Assembly: GCF_963678635.1 (NCBI RefSeq)
Contig: NC_087066.1
Location: 17,419,275 to 17,483,274 of the forward strand
Length of the DNA stretch: 64,000 nucleotides
Source of the DNA: Symsagittifera roscoffensis
Lineage: Eukaryota; Xenacoelomorpha; Acoela; Convolutidae
Direction of reading: 5' to 3'
Shown one piece after another: positions 1 to 11,600 of this stretch. Within the stretch, counting starts at the first letter, position 1. Each line of letters starts with the position of its first letter. Below the pieces are notes generated by a model. That model was not told where the DNA came from and did no database searches. It worked only from the letters and a program-made list of their open reading frames with translations. Made by a program: the position numbers and the translations under genes.

Positions 1-345
1 TATACAACGATTTTTGAAAAATGTTTTTCGTTGTTAAAATGAGTTAGAACACTAAGACGACTTTTGGCAGCTTGCTTTAAGGTAAATGTAGAATAAAACT
101 CTTTGGATGTTAACGGTGGTATGTTGGCAAAAACAAATTGATTTGGATGTCTTGATTTAAACTCTTCTAGTTTTTTTGAGGTAGCAGCAGATAAAAATTT
201 GTGGGTTTTTTCATCAATAAAGCTACCAAAATCTTCTGGTTTTGCGCCAAAAAAACGGCTGAAAATGCTACTGTTTTTAAAGAAGCATTAGTTTTACCAT
301 CTGCAAAAAAAACCCTTTTTGAATTCTATCTGGCAGCGTTAGAAA
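1..345 (-). pseudogene. Decayed unrecognised coding fragment, runs off the left edge
   Basis: The minus strand has a protein-like open frame from about 258 down to base 1, including KPEDFGSFIDEKTHKFLSA and NQFVFANIPPLTSKEF. A natural-looking upstream continuation (GKTNASLKTVAFSA) lies in a different frame. The switch falls in a run of seven T at about 251-257, so a one-base indel is the simplest explanation. An in-frame TAG sits at 326-328. A splice acceptor at about 259-261 (TTTTCAG) is an alternative to the frameshift. I recognise no family. The C-terminal part lies outside the window. The composition is unlike the low-complexity DNA next to it, so real coding ancestry is likely, probably a mobile element. 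Confidence 0.45.
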
Positions 346-399
346 ATCTGAATTCATGCAATCTAGCCTATCAAAAATTCTTCTAGCCTATCATGCAAT

Positions 400-3300
400 A
401 TAGGTAGAAAAAAATAATTCAAATTACAGTAAAATAGGTATTTAAGTAAAAGTAGGTGAGTGTAAAAAAAAATTAAAAGAAGATAGCTTAATTATAGTAA
501 AGTACAGAAAAAAAGAAAGAGAAATTAAGTAAGTGCGTAATTCAGAGTAATTTATAGTAATATCAACTAAATTAGAATGAAATAATGTTACGTAGGTTAA
601 GTAAGCTAAACTAAATTAAATTAAAACAATGTGAAGTAAGTAGGTGAAAGCAAAAAAAAACAAAAGTAAACTAGAAAAAGTAGGTAATTTTTTGAACATA
701 GTTAATTAAAATGGAAGAAAATTAGGAAAAAAAATAAGACAAAGTAGAGTGAAGTAAAGCGAAGTCATGTTAAAAAAATGAAAAAAATTAGAATGGTAAA
801 AACATATTTTAGAAATATGCTAAAGGGAACTAAATAAAAGAAGTTAAAAAAAAATGGGTCAAGTAACTAATTAAAAACAGAAAACTTTTATACTGAATTA
901 GATTTAATTAAGGCAAAGTAAATAAGATAAGTCAGAAATTAACTAGAAAAAAACGTAAATTAGTAAAAATTAAGAAAGTTAGTGAATAGGAATATAATTA
1001 AAAATTAAGTAAGTAAGCAAGTAAAGTAGTAAATAAATATTAAGTAAGTAACTATGACAACCAGTAAGTTGGTAATTAAGTAAGTAAATGAAAGAAGGTA
1101 AAAAAATAAAGCAAAATAAAGTCAGCTTAAACATTTTAAAAAAATGGTGGAAAAAAAAGTAACGGTAAAGTAAATTAAGTCGAAGCAAAGAAATTAAGTC
1201 AAAGCAACTTTACTAGAGAAAAGAGAAGTAAAATCATTTAAAACAGTAATGTGGGGATAATTATAAAGTTTTAATGAAAAATTATTCTAAGTGAGTGAGT
1301 CAGTAAGTATGTGAGTCAAAAAGTAACTAAGTGAGTGAGTCAGTAAAAGAGTAGTCAAGTATCTAAGTAAGTAAGTATGAAAAAAAGTATCTAACAATTT
1401 GAAAAATGTGATTATATGAGTTGGTAAATTAAACGAAAATCGTAATAAAAAAGTGAAGTAAAGCAAAGTAAAGTAAAGAAAGTAACGTAAAAAAATAGTA
1501 AGTAAGTAATTAAAGTAGAAAATGATTAAAAAAGAAGTAAGTATGTATGTATGTAAGTTAGTAAATAAGTAAGTAAGTAAGTAAGTAAATAAGTAACTAA
1601 AAGTAAAGTAAACTATGGTAAAGCAAAATCAGCTAAAATAAATTAAGACAAAACGCTGGTAAAACAAAGCGAAGGTAAAGTGAATTAAGTTAGAGCACAA
1701 AAAAACTGATTTAGAGAAAAAAAAGTTTAAAAAAATATAAACAGTACTGTGGGCATAATCATAAAAAATTTATGAAAAGATATGGGAGTAAGTAACTAAG
1801 TGAGTAAGTCAGTAAGTATGTAGGTAAGTAACTAAGGCAGTAAGTAAGCAAAAAAGTAACTAAACATTACAAAAAGTGATTATGTGAGTTGGTAAAGCAA
1901 ACAAAAGTAATAAAAAAACGAATTAAAGCTAAATAAAATAAAGAAAGTGACGTAAAAAAGAGGTGAACAAGTGAGTAAATTGGAAAGTGAGTAGTAAGTA
2001 AGAAAATAAGTAAGTAACTATGAATGTATGTATATAGGTAAGTAAGTAAGTACGTAAATAAGCAAGTAAGTAAAAAAATAGAAGTAGAGTCAATTAGGGT
2101 AAAGTAAAGAAAGCCAAAAAAGTAAATTAAATTAAAGCAGAGGTAAAATAAAATGAAGGTAAAGTGAAACAATTTAAAACAAATAAAAGAAAACTACAGA
2201 AAATAGAATTAAATTAACATAAAAAACAGTCATGTGGGCATAATTGTACGAAGCTATGTAAGATAATGTGTACAAAAGTATGGGAGTACAAATTAAGTCA
2301 GAAGAAAAGTATATAAGTAAGTAAAAAGTAAGATAGTAAGAAAATAAGTAAGTGGTCACGAAAAAACGAGGTAAGTAAGTCGGTACGTAATTGAGTTAGT
2401 CAGTAATGAAGTATGTAACAGCAACTAAGTAGGTAAGTAGCAACTAAGCAAACAAACAGGTAAGCAAGTTATAAAGAAACTCGGAAATATGTAAAGTGAA
2501 CGAAAGAAAAAAAATAAGGTAGACTAAAGCAAAGTAAATTGAAGACACTAACAAAAATGTAATATAAAAAAAAATAAAAAAAATCGTTAAGAAGGTGATG
2601 TAGACTAAATTAAGAGTCTGCGAATTGATAGAATAAACGAAAATTATGAAGAATAAGGTGAAGTAAGCAAATTTATTCAAAGAAAACAACATAAAAAGGA
2701 AGTGAGTAAGTAATTAAGTAAAGTAAACAAAACCAAACTAAAGTGAAAAGAAGAAAAGTAAAGTAAAAAAAAATATGGGAATAATTGTATGAAAGTATGA
2801 AAGACAAAGTGTATGTAAGTATGGGAGTGAGAAGGTAAGTAAGTAAGTCAGTAGGAAAGTAAATAGGTAAGTAAAAAGTAAGAAAGTAAGAAAGTAAGAA
2901 AGTTGGTAAATAAGTAAGGAGTTAAATAAGGAGGTACGTAAGTGAAAAGGACAGTAAGTGCGTAAGTAAGTAAGTAAGTAAGTAAGTAACGAGGTAAAAA
3001 ATTAAATATTTCACTAAGAAACTCACTAAATGCGTATGTGAGTTGTTAAAATGAACGAAATTAATGAAAACTAGGTGGTGTAGACTAAAGTGAAGAAATT
3101 AGGTGAGGTAAGTAAAAGGAAGTGAAAATTAGGCAAGTGAAGTAATGTATGCAAATTGTTTTGTCAGTCTGTGTGTATGTAAATGTGTGTGTATGTACGC
3201 TTGTTAAATGATTGTATGTAAGTACGTAAATAAAAGAGTAAATATTCGGTTAGTTAGTAAAAAGGTTGAAGTAGATTTTCTTGAGCTAAGTTTTGTAACG

Positions 3301-3540
3301 TAGAATAAATTACATTGAAGAAAAAAATAAAATTGAACAACACAAAACAAAATAAAGTAAAATAGTAAAATGAAAAAAAAAAACGAAAATTGAAAAGCGG
3401 TTGAATCAAAAGTAATGAAAAGTGAAAGATAAAAGTTAGGTAGCAAGCTAATTGAGGAAGAAGATGAACAAAAAAGAGTAAATGGAGAATGAGTAAGGAA
3501 GTAAATATCTAAGAAAGCAAACAAGTTAGCAAATCATAAG
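400..3540. repeat. Degenerate (GTAA)n / (AAAGT)n low-complexity tract
   Basis: About 3.1 kb are dominated on the plus strand by GTAAGTAAGT, AAAGTAAAG and GTAAATAAG words, with local pure runs (for example 1560-1590 and 2960-2990). Larger phrases recur, such as the paired blocks at 1230-1330 and 1720-1830 that share a CAGTA-CTGTGGG-ATAAT phrase. This suggests higher-order duplication on top of the tetranucleotide decay. Open frames on the minus strand here (TTAC repeats read as Leu/Tyr/Thr) are products of the repeat and not genes. Confidence 0.85.
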
Positions 3541-3799
3541 TAGGTAAAAAAGTAAAAAAGAGAAACCGCAAAAATGGGCGCTATTCAAATCCCGAACCGA
3601 AAAATAGCATGAACTACAAACAGACTGCAGAAAGTTTGCTGGTAGGTCTCAAAACTCCAACTATTATCCTGGCAAGAGGAGATATAAGCTTATGCGATAT
3701 CGATGGTCTGTAGGCAGATAGTAGAGTGAAATTGAAGCAGCTTGAGACTGCCAGTGTTCGAAAAATAACTTCATAACATTGTCTAACTAAAATTTTCAA

Positions 3800-5280
3800 T
3801 AGTATTCATTGGATTTTTTCAACTTAATGAGAAGACAGAAAACTTTTCCACTCAAACAGCACAGAAAGTTGTTGTTATAGTTCCAGGGCAACATTTAACA
3901 GTAGCTTGGACACTCTTGACAAGTCAATGTTTTAATCTGGCTGCAACGTGAAAAACAGCGCGCAATTATAACAAATTGGAGTCGTTCAAGTATTGATACC
4001 AGTTAAAGCGCCATATGGTCTCAACTAAACAAAAAAACACAATTAGAATAAAAATAAACAAAAAAAAACAGCTAGAAAAAATTTTCATCGGCTAGAACTG
4101 CCATGATAAATTTGTTTTAAGACGTATCTATTTGGTGAATTATTTCTAAAGTAAAGGGAGTAGCTCGGTTTTTCACAATTTCAGTTTTTTTTTCATCGCC
4201 TCTTCAAGCTGCTAAAGTTCGGCTAGTAGAGATATACGATACTTAGCCAAATTATTTAAGACTCGTCTAGATTTTAGTAGTAAATAAGCTAATAAACCAC
4301 CGTTTTTTTTCGTTGTTCTAAAAATGAGCCTAGTTCCTCTCCGATTTGTAAATTTGGAATTTTTGCATGATTGAAAACCCTCAAATTCTAAGAAATCAAT
4401 ATTCTCAGTACACCAAAATCACTCCTATTTTAATTTTTTTTTCCTCAAAATTTGGCAAAAGTATCATTTGCTATAACTTGACCCAGAAAAGCCACTGCCT
4501 TTGGAGACTGATTTCAATTTTTTTTATATACCATTAATTTCAATTCCACTTTCACTAACACATTTCAATTAGGTCGAAGGTTCTTTTGCCCGAAACAAAT
4601 ATTACAATTAATATGATTTCATTAATTAACCCCAAAAAATTAGTAATTAGTACCCCAAAAAATTGAATTAGAAAGAATTATGTATCGACTTTTGTTATTA
4701 AGCTAAGCCTAGCGAGATTGTAAGTAGGGGGTCTTCTGCTATGTGAGAGAAATTTTTTTCTCTTACAAAATCCTAAGATGAGGGTCCTCCAAAAAACTAA
4801 GGACTACTTGCCTCGAGTTTTTCTTTATGCAGGACCCTCCCCCCTTAGGAGGGACACCCTTTAGAATCCGAGACACATGATACAATACTACTCAAGTGGT
4901 TAGACAATATACATACGATTTTCATTGGGAAAATAAATAAGATTACGGAAGAAAATCCATATTTTTAAGTTTTAGTTTTTAAAGACTACCTGTTTGTCAA
5001 CTTTGCGCTGCAAATTAGAAACAAAAGAAGAAATTTTGGAAAAATTGCGAGCAGAGGCAACACCCTATAACGGGACAGCTAAAACTTCATACTTTGTATT
5101 TTTATTGGATTTTTACAATGGCACAGAATTCTATTAACTAACAATGAAATAATTTTTAATAATTTTGAAGTATTAAAACTACACACTATACATTAACTGT
5201 AAAAACTCATCGTCATCATTAAACTGTTATATAAGAATAACTCGTTATTCTGTGCATCAAAGTAAACATTCTCTGTCATG
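3800..5280. other. Non-coding AT-rich stretch
   Basis: I see no supported gene. A polymeric T/A-rich sequence is interrupted by a short C-rich pyrimidine block near 4735-4860 (CTCCCCCCTTAGGAGG). No recognisable RNA gene, repeat array or long open frame was found. Confidence 0.5.
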
Positions 5281-5286
5281 AAACGA

Positions 5287-5709
5287 TTAAACGGTTTCGA
5301 CTTTTGGGTTCAGGTTGTCGTACATCTGGCACAGAGTACAGGTAGTGCAGAACACCCCCAGCAAACAGTCACCCGCGACACCGCCTTCGATGTTCTTTTG
5401 CTGCCTCAATTTGTTCCTCATGAAGAAAACTGTCAAACCGAACGCAAAAACAGCAAAACCGCCTAGTGAATACAGAATTATATTTCCTATTTGGTCGGCA
5501 GTTGCATTCGCTGCGAGAGCTATTAGCCATAATATCACCGATAGAACTGCGGCGCCTTGAAGCTGGAGCTTCGTGCCGACCTGGAATGAAGTAATACACG
5601 GGAAGAAGCAAGTCACCAGGCATGTACTTGGCCGGTAGCAGATCTGGCAGAATTGGGGCTCCCACTCTATTTCTTCTGACACAATCGGGATCTGTTCTTG
5701 TCTTTCCAT
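5287..5709 (-). CDS. PLAC8-family (Cys-rich) small membrane protein, single exon
   Basis: The frame encodes 140 residues from the first ATG (5709) to TAA (5287). The frame stays open upstream to about 5766 but only from a TTG, so the ATG is preferred. Both PLAC8 signature halves are present: CLVTCFFPC at residues 30-38 and GDCLLGVFCTTCTLCQ at 113-128. The charged linker MRNKLRQQKNIEG at 97-109 is typical of the family just before the second cysteine block. Two hydrophobic segments lie between them (about 52-68 and 76-96). PLAC8 proteins (for example plant FW2.2-like and PCR proteins, animal PLAC8/cornifelin) are small membrane-associated proteins linked to cell-size control or metal transport. 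The role here cannot be inferred. No internal stop or frameshift is seen. The coding part lacks the intron present in the relative at 26.7-27.6 kb. The length is normal for the family. Confidence 0.88.
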   Translation of the reverse strand: MERQEQIPIVSEEIEWEPQFCQICYRPSTCLVTCFFPCITSFQVGTKLQLQGAAVLSVILWLIALAANATADQIGNIILYSLGGFAVFAFGLTVFFMRNKLRQQKNIEGGVAGDCLLGVFCTTCTLCQMYDNLNPKVETV

Positions 5710-5769
5710 TTTTCGCGGTTTTTCTGTGGTTTTTTGAAGTTTGTTAATCAAATTTTCAAGGTTCAATTA

Positions 5770-6640
5770 GGATGCTAAAACAGGCTTCGGCAAATTAGCA
5801 AAACCAGGGTTGGAACTTAAGTATTGAAGGAGCTCTTAGTCTTGATTTAGAACAACTTGAAAATAACTGATAGAAATACTAAATGAATTCATCAAAATAA
5901 ACTATATGAGCTAACTAAACAGAGATTGAGCTGTGTCGCAAAAAAAGCAATAATAAACTAAATTTACCAAATTAAGTGAATTGATCAAATTCTTGTACTT
6001 TGAATTGGCACTGAGTCAACGTTAGCCCTAGCTCATCACAATATCAATTATAGGCCATTTATTTATTTTGCGTCGAAACATCCGTTGTAAAATGTCAAGT
6101 CAAGAATAAAGTATTTCTTCCACAAATCTCAACAATATGATCAACTTTCTATTATTAAAATTTCAAGTTTGTAATATTTCAATCAGCTGCCTTTTTTTCG
6201 ACCTAACTCAAGTCAGATCGACTCATACCAACTGATTAACAATTGCAACTAAGTTTTCGGTCTACTTGTTTTGTCGGCCATGAGGTGAACATGAGACTGC
6301 TCCAAAACGTTATGTTTGGGTTATAAATAACCAAAGCAAAACCAAAATTAAAAAAGAGCTTTTCAGTTTAGCAGGTATTGTTTTTTTTGTGGTACCTGTC
6401 TCTGCCCACAATCATAAAAAAAAGTTGATATTCAATTATATTTCATTTTTTGGTCTTTTTCTCAGAAGTACTATAATAATTGTTTGAAATCCACTAAATT
6501 GGTATTGAAATATTAGAAATATTTAAGTAATAAAATTCCATTTTCAGTACATTATAATTATTTAAACTTAGTTTTTTCAATGATGTTTCAAACTTTCAAA
6601 ATTCAAGTATAATCTAATGTAATCGACTATAATTTTTTAT
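5770..6640. other. Non-coding AT-rich stretch upstream of the PLAC8 gene
   Basis: This is the 5' flank of the minus-strand PLAC8 gene. No convincing TATA element, RNA gene or open frame could be singled out. Confidence 0.4.
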
Positions 6641-6649
6641 ACTTGTAGG

Positions 6650-6870
6650 CAGTCATCGCTCCAATAATGTGCCGAGGGAGAGAGTGGCGGGGGAAGGGGC
6701 GGAACCCCCATTCAATTCTGGTTGCCAAAATATTCCAAAGGGTCCCCCCTTGGGTATAAAACTGCGTGATTTTTGGCTGGCTAACATAGAATTTTTCTAT
6801 GGGCGCCTTCGCCACCAATATAACTAAATTTGAAAGGAGGAGAAAATCGCGCGCTGAAGTTTGTCGGCGA
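6650..6870. mobile_element. MITE-like fragment related to the element at 23.87-24.30 kb
   Basis: A G-rich block (GCGGGGGAAGGGGCGGAACC, 6686-6705) is followed by a polyC patch. It then continues with GGGCGCCTTCGCC, an A+T segment reading CTAAATTTGAAAGGAGG, and CGCGCGCTGAAG. The same order appears at about 23.94-24.06 kb (GGCGCC, TACAAAGTTTGAGGGTGAAG, CGCGCTCC). The terminal inverted repeat seen at the other copy is not complete here, so this is a partial copy. Confidence 0.45.
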
Positions 6871-7560
6871 AAACTTGTAGATCAATTAACCGTAAAGATT
6901 ATTTTCACGGAACTCTGTTGGTTGCTCGTTGAACCATTTAATTGTGGCCAAATGCAATCGATAATAATAATACCTTTTGAAACTATACCAGACTTTGTTT
7001 GTATTTGTCGGCCGTGCTTGCAGTTTTTTGATGGCCTTTGCTCTCACCTCGCAGTAGAGTACAAAATTTTCGGAGCGTAACAGAATCCCTTTCTTTGGTC
7101 CATAAGAAGCGCCGAGGTCCAGAGAATTAAGTAATGAGAGAACGAGATTGAGCAGATTTCTTACGTAGAATCCTTTACTTTACTGATTCTTCATTCAACA
7201 TACTTTGAAGTTATATGGTTCTTTTTTTTTCCAGTTAAGTCCTGGAAATTAAATCCATTTTCTATAGTAGCTATGCAATTGCTCCTAATCAAAAAGGCTG
7301 CAAAAAGCTTACCGGATAATCATTTTTTTACAGCAATTATTTGATGATACTTTTGAAGATCTTTTCGCCTTCCCTGGCTTGTGTGGATGAGAAAATGGAT
7401 AACTTAGTAAAACTAAAACCTTTGCTCTGCATTTTTTCTTGGTAATTTGAAGCTTTTCCTAACCTTTTTTTCGAGGTCTCTCTTGAGTATTTCGCGATGC
7501 TTCGTTTGCAATTGTTCATCTTTTTAGTAATTTTTTTGTAAGAAGTTCTAGTTGACTCAA
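6840..7560 (-). pseudogene. BEL/Pao retrotransposon pol fragment, copy A
   Basis: This is the most rearranged of three related units, read right to left. The part at 7080-7560 aligns by eye with 9570-9960 and 11055-11600. It encodes a peptide with TQAREGEKIFK preceded by KGFSFTKLS, which resembles the 'GGF-L-KW-SN' stretch of BEL/Pao pol upstream of the DPLG motif. A decayed YVRNLLNLVLSLL (about 7080-7165) sits where the other copies have the DPLG motif. The segment 6840-7060 matches 9965-10140. Frameshifts and stops are frequent and no product is expected. Confidence 0.5.
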
Positions 7561-7639
7561 GACGGGCACATAATTTTTTGACAAACTATGATGATATGAT
7601 GATCCTCAGACCAAAAAAGTTCAGTTTTCCGTATACATT

Positions 7640-8810
7640 TTGAAAATAAGCCGGAGGTTTACCTTGTGTTTCTTCACAGGAAAAAGATTCAATGCTTTAT
7701 ACGGCGTAATTGTTTGTTCAAGGCGGATATTTTAAAAAAATTTCACTTAATGGTTAATGTTTTTTGTAATTTTCTTTTCCTTTTGAATAAGATTCAAAAA
7801 ACTTTGTGTGACTTTTTTCACAGACTGTCAACTAATTATTTGTCAAGAAAAATTTATTTTTACTTTTGTTTCTCCTAGATCATTTGGCAGTTGCTCAGTT
7901 TGCAGAGTTTCCTGAGTTTCGTTGATATCTTTTTGCAGAAACCGGAAAGTTTTGTTTGTTGCTTTACTTCTGGTCCGTTGTTGTTTTTATCACAATCAGC
8001 AACAAAATTTCCTAAGACCAAGTGCAACAAAACGACAACCCAGCACAGTCAAAGTTACAACTCAATGGTTTCAATGCAGCAAAAAAAAATCAGAAAAATT
8101 GAGAAAAAAATTTCACATAAAATTGAATTTTTTTAAAATATCCGTCATAATATTGCAGTAAGAATCATCATGATTTTGCATAGTCAAATTACTTGTTTTT
8201 ATTCGGGTAATTAGAAATAAGTTGAAATCGTGTTTATTCCTGGATAAATTAATGTAATTACCAAACTAAAATTAATCAGGATAACTACAATATTGCAAAC
8301 AATTTTCATGCAAACATAAATGGGTAGATCAATAATATGCAGATGGTCGTTTTGAGAGTGTCATCTATCAAGTTTTGTATTCTTGTAACTACCTTCGAAG
8401 CTTTGTTTGCACTTGTATTTGACCGATCCAGCAAAACTCTAGAGTGTGATGCTTTCAGTGGGCTAAAATTTAGCTGATCGTTGAAATGGTCGTTCCTCCA
8501 GACCATTATTCGTTCCAAAAAAGTATTTCCCATTATCGTTAATGATGAGATCAGAATTACAACACAAAAAAGCAGCTTAGCGTTGCTTTCATTGTCAATG
8601 CATGTGACGCTTTCAAACGAACTTCTCTCATTATTGATTTCTTAGCTTTCACAATGAAAAGTTTTGATAAATCGACACCTGTTTTTTTGAACGTTTTTGT
8701 TGAATGAAATAAATCAGACAAATTTGGATTTCATTTTTCGTAAACTTAAAATATTTGTTTTTATCTAGTGGAGTTTTTTTCCTTACTTCAAAATTTCAGT
8801 AGCTGTTATT
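7640..8810. other. Sequence between BEL/Pao copies A and B, no supported gene
   Basis: This DNA has no counterpart in copy C, so it is an insertion or unrelated flank. It holds a 75-codon minus-strand open frame (8306-8533) with a protein-like peptide (NDQLNFSPLKASHSRVLLD) that I cannot assign. That frame begins with GTG and may be another piece of the retroelement. Confidence 0.35.
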
Positions 8811-9960
8811 TGCTGTTGTTCGGTTCTACTTCCCACCGAACCGGTGATGCTATGATTTGCGACTTTGGGTGAATTTGCAGAATCATGGGTATATCTGTCT
8901 GTATTGCTATCAAAAATATGATTTGTTTCGAAGTCTTAAGAATCTACTTAACAACTAAACAATGCCAGTCAGTCAAAGTTGGCTTGACTCTAAAGTTATT
9001 ACAGTTTTCTACGTCTCTACATCTATGATTTTCAGTTGTTTCCTCCATTTGCTTCCTCTCTTGGTCAAGTCGGCCTTGAAAGCAATCAATTTTACTTATT
9101 GGCGTTTATACAAGACATATTTTACCTAAATTTGCTGAATTAATTGCTTTTTCAACGTACCTCAAGTCATTAGTTGTTGCAGAATCCGGAATTTCTGCAA
9201 CTCTACTGGCTTTAAAGACAAGTAGTTTATCTTTTTAAGATAGCACAGCAAAGAATATGCTGTGCTGTTTTTAGTTTTTAATGTAATTTCTTTAATTCTT
9301 GTAACTATCCCTACTGATTGTAGCTCTAATCGTGGAAAGCTCAACAGCTTTTTTGGTACCTTTTGTGGTTTCACAACAACAAATTTTTTTGGTCCAAGAC
9401 CGCCTGATGCGCAAAACATGCAACTGCGTATGAAAATTCCAGTGAAGCATCTTTAATGACATGCCAATCAGTTTCAAAAATTTTGATTCGTCCCGTGCAT
9501 CATCATGCATTCCTTCTGTTTTGTACTCCGTTCCATTTTGTATCCGAACAGTGAAAGATGACAACACTCCAAGAGGATCAAGTAATGAGAAAACCAGACT
9601 GAGCAGGTCTCTTACGTAGAGTCCTTTACTTCACTGATTATTCATTAAACATACCCAAAGGTTATTTGTTTCATTTTATTTTCAGTTTTTCCCGGAATTT
9701 TATTTTCTATAGTAGCCCTGCAATTGCTCCTTTTCGAAATATCTACAAAAAGCTTGAACAGGTAATCATTTGTTTTTTACAGCAAACATTCGAGACTTTG
9801 AAGATCTTCTCACCTTCCCGGGCTTGTATGGGTGAGAAAATAGTTAATTTAGTAATTTAGAACACCTCAAGGCATTGGTTTCTTGTGGTCTTTCTTTTTT
9901 TCCTAACCCAATCTCGTTTTCACTTCCGGAAAAAAATTGCTAGCTGAACTTAACTTTAAT
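8810..9960 (-). pseudogene. BEL/Pao retrotransposon pol fragment, copy B (connection and RNase H)
   Basis: Read right to left, the unit carries YVRDLLSLVFSLLDPLGVLS followed by SFTVRIQNG (about 9540-9625). This is the 'DPLG-LSPFTVR' motif diagnostic of BEL/Pao polyproteins after the RT. After a short gap and a frame change it continues with LHVL, CASGGLG, FVVVKPQKVPKKLLS and FPRLELQS (about 9320-9430). These match the 'ELHVFCDAS', 'AK-KVAP-K' and 'IPRLELQAA' motifs of the BEL/Pao RNase H. Then come SLLCYLKKINYLSLKP and KFRILQQ, comparable to the 'V-HYL---FKPFVANRVAEIQ' stretch. The catalytic Asp of CDAS is lost. The copy is dead, with frameshifts and stops. Confidence 0.72.
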
Positions 9961-9964
9961 TTGG

Positions 9965-11600
9965 TCAATCTCCCGGCGTGAAGTTTTTCCAGGAATACCT
10001 GTAAATCAATTGATCGTAAAAATGATTTTTTTTGCAACTCTGTTGGCTGCTCGTTGATGCATTTAATTCTGGCCGAACGCAATCGACAATAAAACTTTTT
10101 GATACTATACCAGGCTTAGTTTGTATTTTCCGTAGTGCTTGAAAAACTTAGAATCAGAAAACTTTTGAGGCTTTTGAGCAAAAACTAGGTCTTTTGACTT
10201 CACAATTCTACTTCTTGCTTTCATCAACCCTTTGGCATCAAAAATGGATTTACAAAGATGGGTAGGTTGTTGTTCTCTGACTGAAAAGCTGTTCTCTGAA
10301 AAGCTGATCTCTTGATCGTTGTTTTCAATTGTTATATTCAAGATCATGAGTATGTCTGTCTGTGTTACTGCCAAAAATAGGAATTGGTGGAGTGAAGTCA
10401 AAAAACCTACTAAACAATGCCAGTCAAACTAAGTTCGCTTTAATTTAAAGTGTTTTCGGTTTTCTCAAGTTCTATGTTTTTCAGTTGCTTCCTCCATTTG
10501 TTTTCTTTCTTGATCCAGTCAGCCCGTGAAACCAGCCAGTTTTAAGTTTGGCAATTTTGTGAGACCTCTTGTACCTAAATCTGCTGAAATGAATGCTGAT
10601 TTGACATATCTCAAGGCATTGGTTGTTGCAGATCCGGAATTTTTGCACCTCTACTGGCTACAAAGTCATGTAGCTTCTCTTCTCAAGATAACACACCAAG
10701 AACTGTGGTGTGCTGCTTTAAGTTTCCTTTATAATGTCTTCAATTCTCTGATTGTAGCTCTAATCATGGAAAGCTCAACTGCATATTTGGTCATTTTTTT
10801 CCCACAAGAAAAACAATTTTTTTTTCAAGAGCGCCTGACACGCAAAACGTGCAACCGCGTTTGAACATTCCAGTGAAGCATCTGTTAGGACATGCCAATC
10901 AGTCTCCGTCAAATAGAAACTGAAACAGTTTCTTGCAATTTCGAACGTTTTGATTTGTCCCGAGCATCTTCATTCATTCATGTTCCCGTTACATTCCTTC
11001 TGTTTTGTATCTCATTCCATTTTTGTATCTGAATGGCGAAGGGTGACAACAGTCCTAGTGGAATACGTAATAGGAGAACCAGACTGAGCAGGTCTCTTAC
11101 GTTGAATCGTTCACTTGACTGATTCTTCATCAAACATACACTAAATTTGTTTGATTCATTTTTGCAATTGATTCCTAGAGTTTAATTCCATTTTCTAAAT
11201 CAGCAGTGCAATTGCGCCCTCTCGATATTTTCTGCACAAAATTTTGATCGGGTTATCATGTTTCGTTCACTGCTATCACTTGATACTTCGAAGCTGCATT
11301 GCATACTCTTTTCACCTTCCCCGGCCTGTGAGGATGACCAACTAGATACTTCGTTAAAACATTTTTTTTGTCTCCAATTTTACCTGTCAGTTTGAAGCTT
11401 TTCTATTTCTTCCCTTCTTGAGGTCCGTCGTGATGGTTTTTTGATGCTTCGTTTGCAGCTCATCATCCTCATAGATAATTATTTGTAGAAGTTCAAGTTA
11501 ACCCGAGACAGGCACAAAGTTGTGTAACAAACTTGGACGATCCTCCGGCCAAAGAAGTTCAAGTTTCCCTCTACCAATTTAAAAGTGAGTTGTAGGATCT
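9965..11600 (-). pseudogene. BEL/Pao retrotransposon pol fragment, copy C (longest)
   Basis: This is the most complete of the three units, read right to left. It has NVRDLLSLVLLLRIPLGLLS followed by PFAIQIQ (about 11000-11105), the DPLGLLSPF motif with D replaced. Next is a weak RNase H stretch (VELSMIRATIREL). Then RYVKSAFISADLGTRGLTKL (about 10560-10615) matches the 'WRYV-S--NPAD--SRGL' motif. Further on, IFDAKGLMKARSRIVKSKD (about 10180-10240) matches the 'LD-GLLRV-GRL' motif that precedes the BEL/Pao integrase zinc domain. The segment 9965-10140 matches 6840-7060. Only remnants remain, with many stops. The plus-strand open frame of 112 codons at 10526-10864 is the shadow of this fragment. 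Confidence 0.75.

Noticed and set aside
979-3524. Minus-strand Leu/Tyr/Phe-rich frames resembling membrane proteins
   Set aside because: They are the reverse complement of the GTAAGTAAGT tract. The hydrophobicity is a by-product of TTAC/TTT codons.
3560-3790. Short plus-strand peptide NPEPKNSMNYKQTAESLL before a GTAGGT, and a 61-codon minus-strand frame
   Set aside because: Too short, no homologue, and the two strands compete. Left as unassigned.
10526-10864. 112-codon plus-strand frame conserved in part at 9.1-9.4 kb
   Set aside because: It begins with GTG and is antisense to BEL/Pao pol motifs on the minus strand, which explain the conservation.
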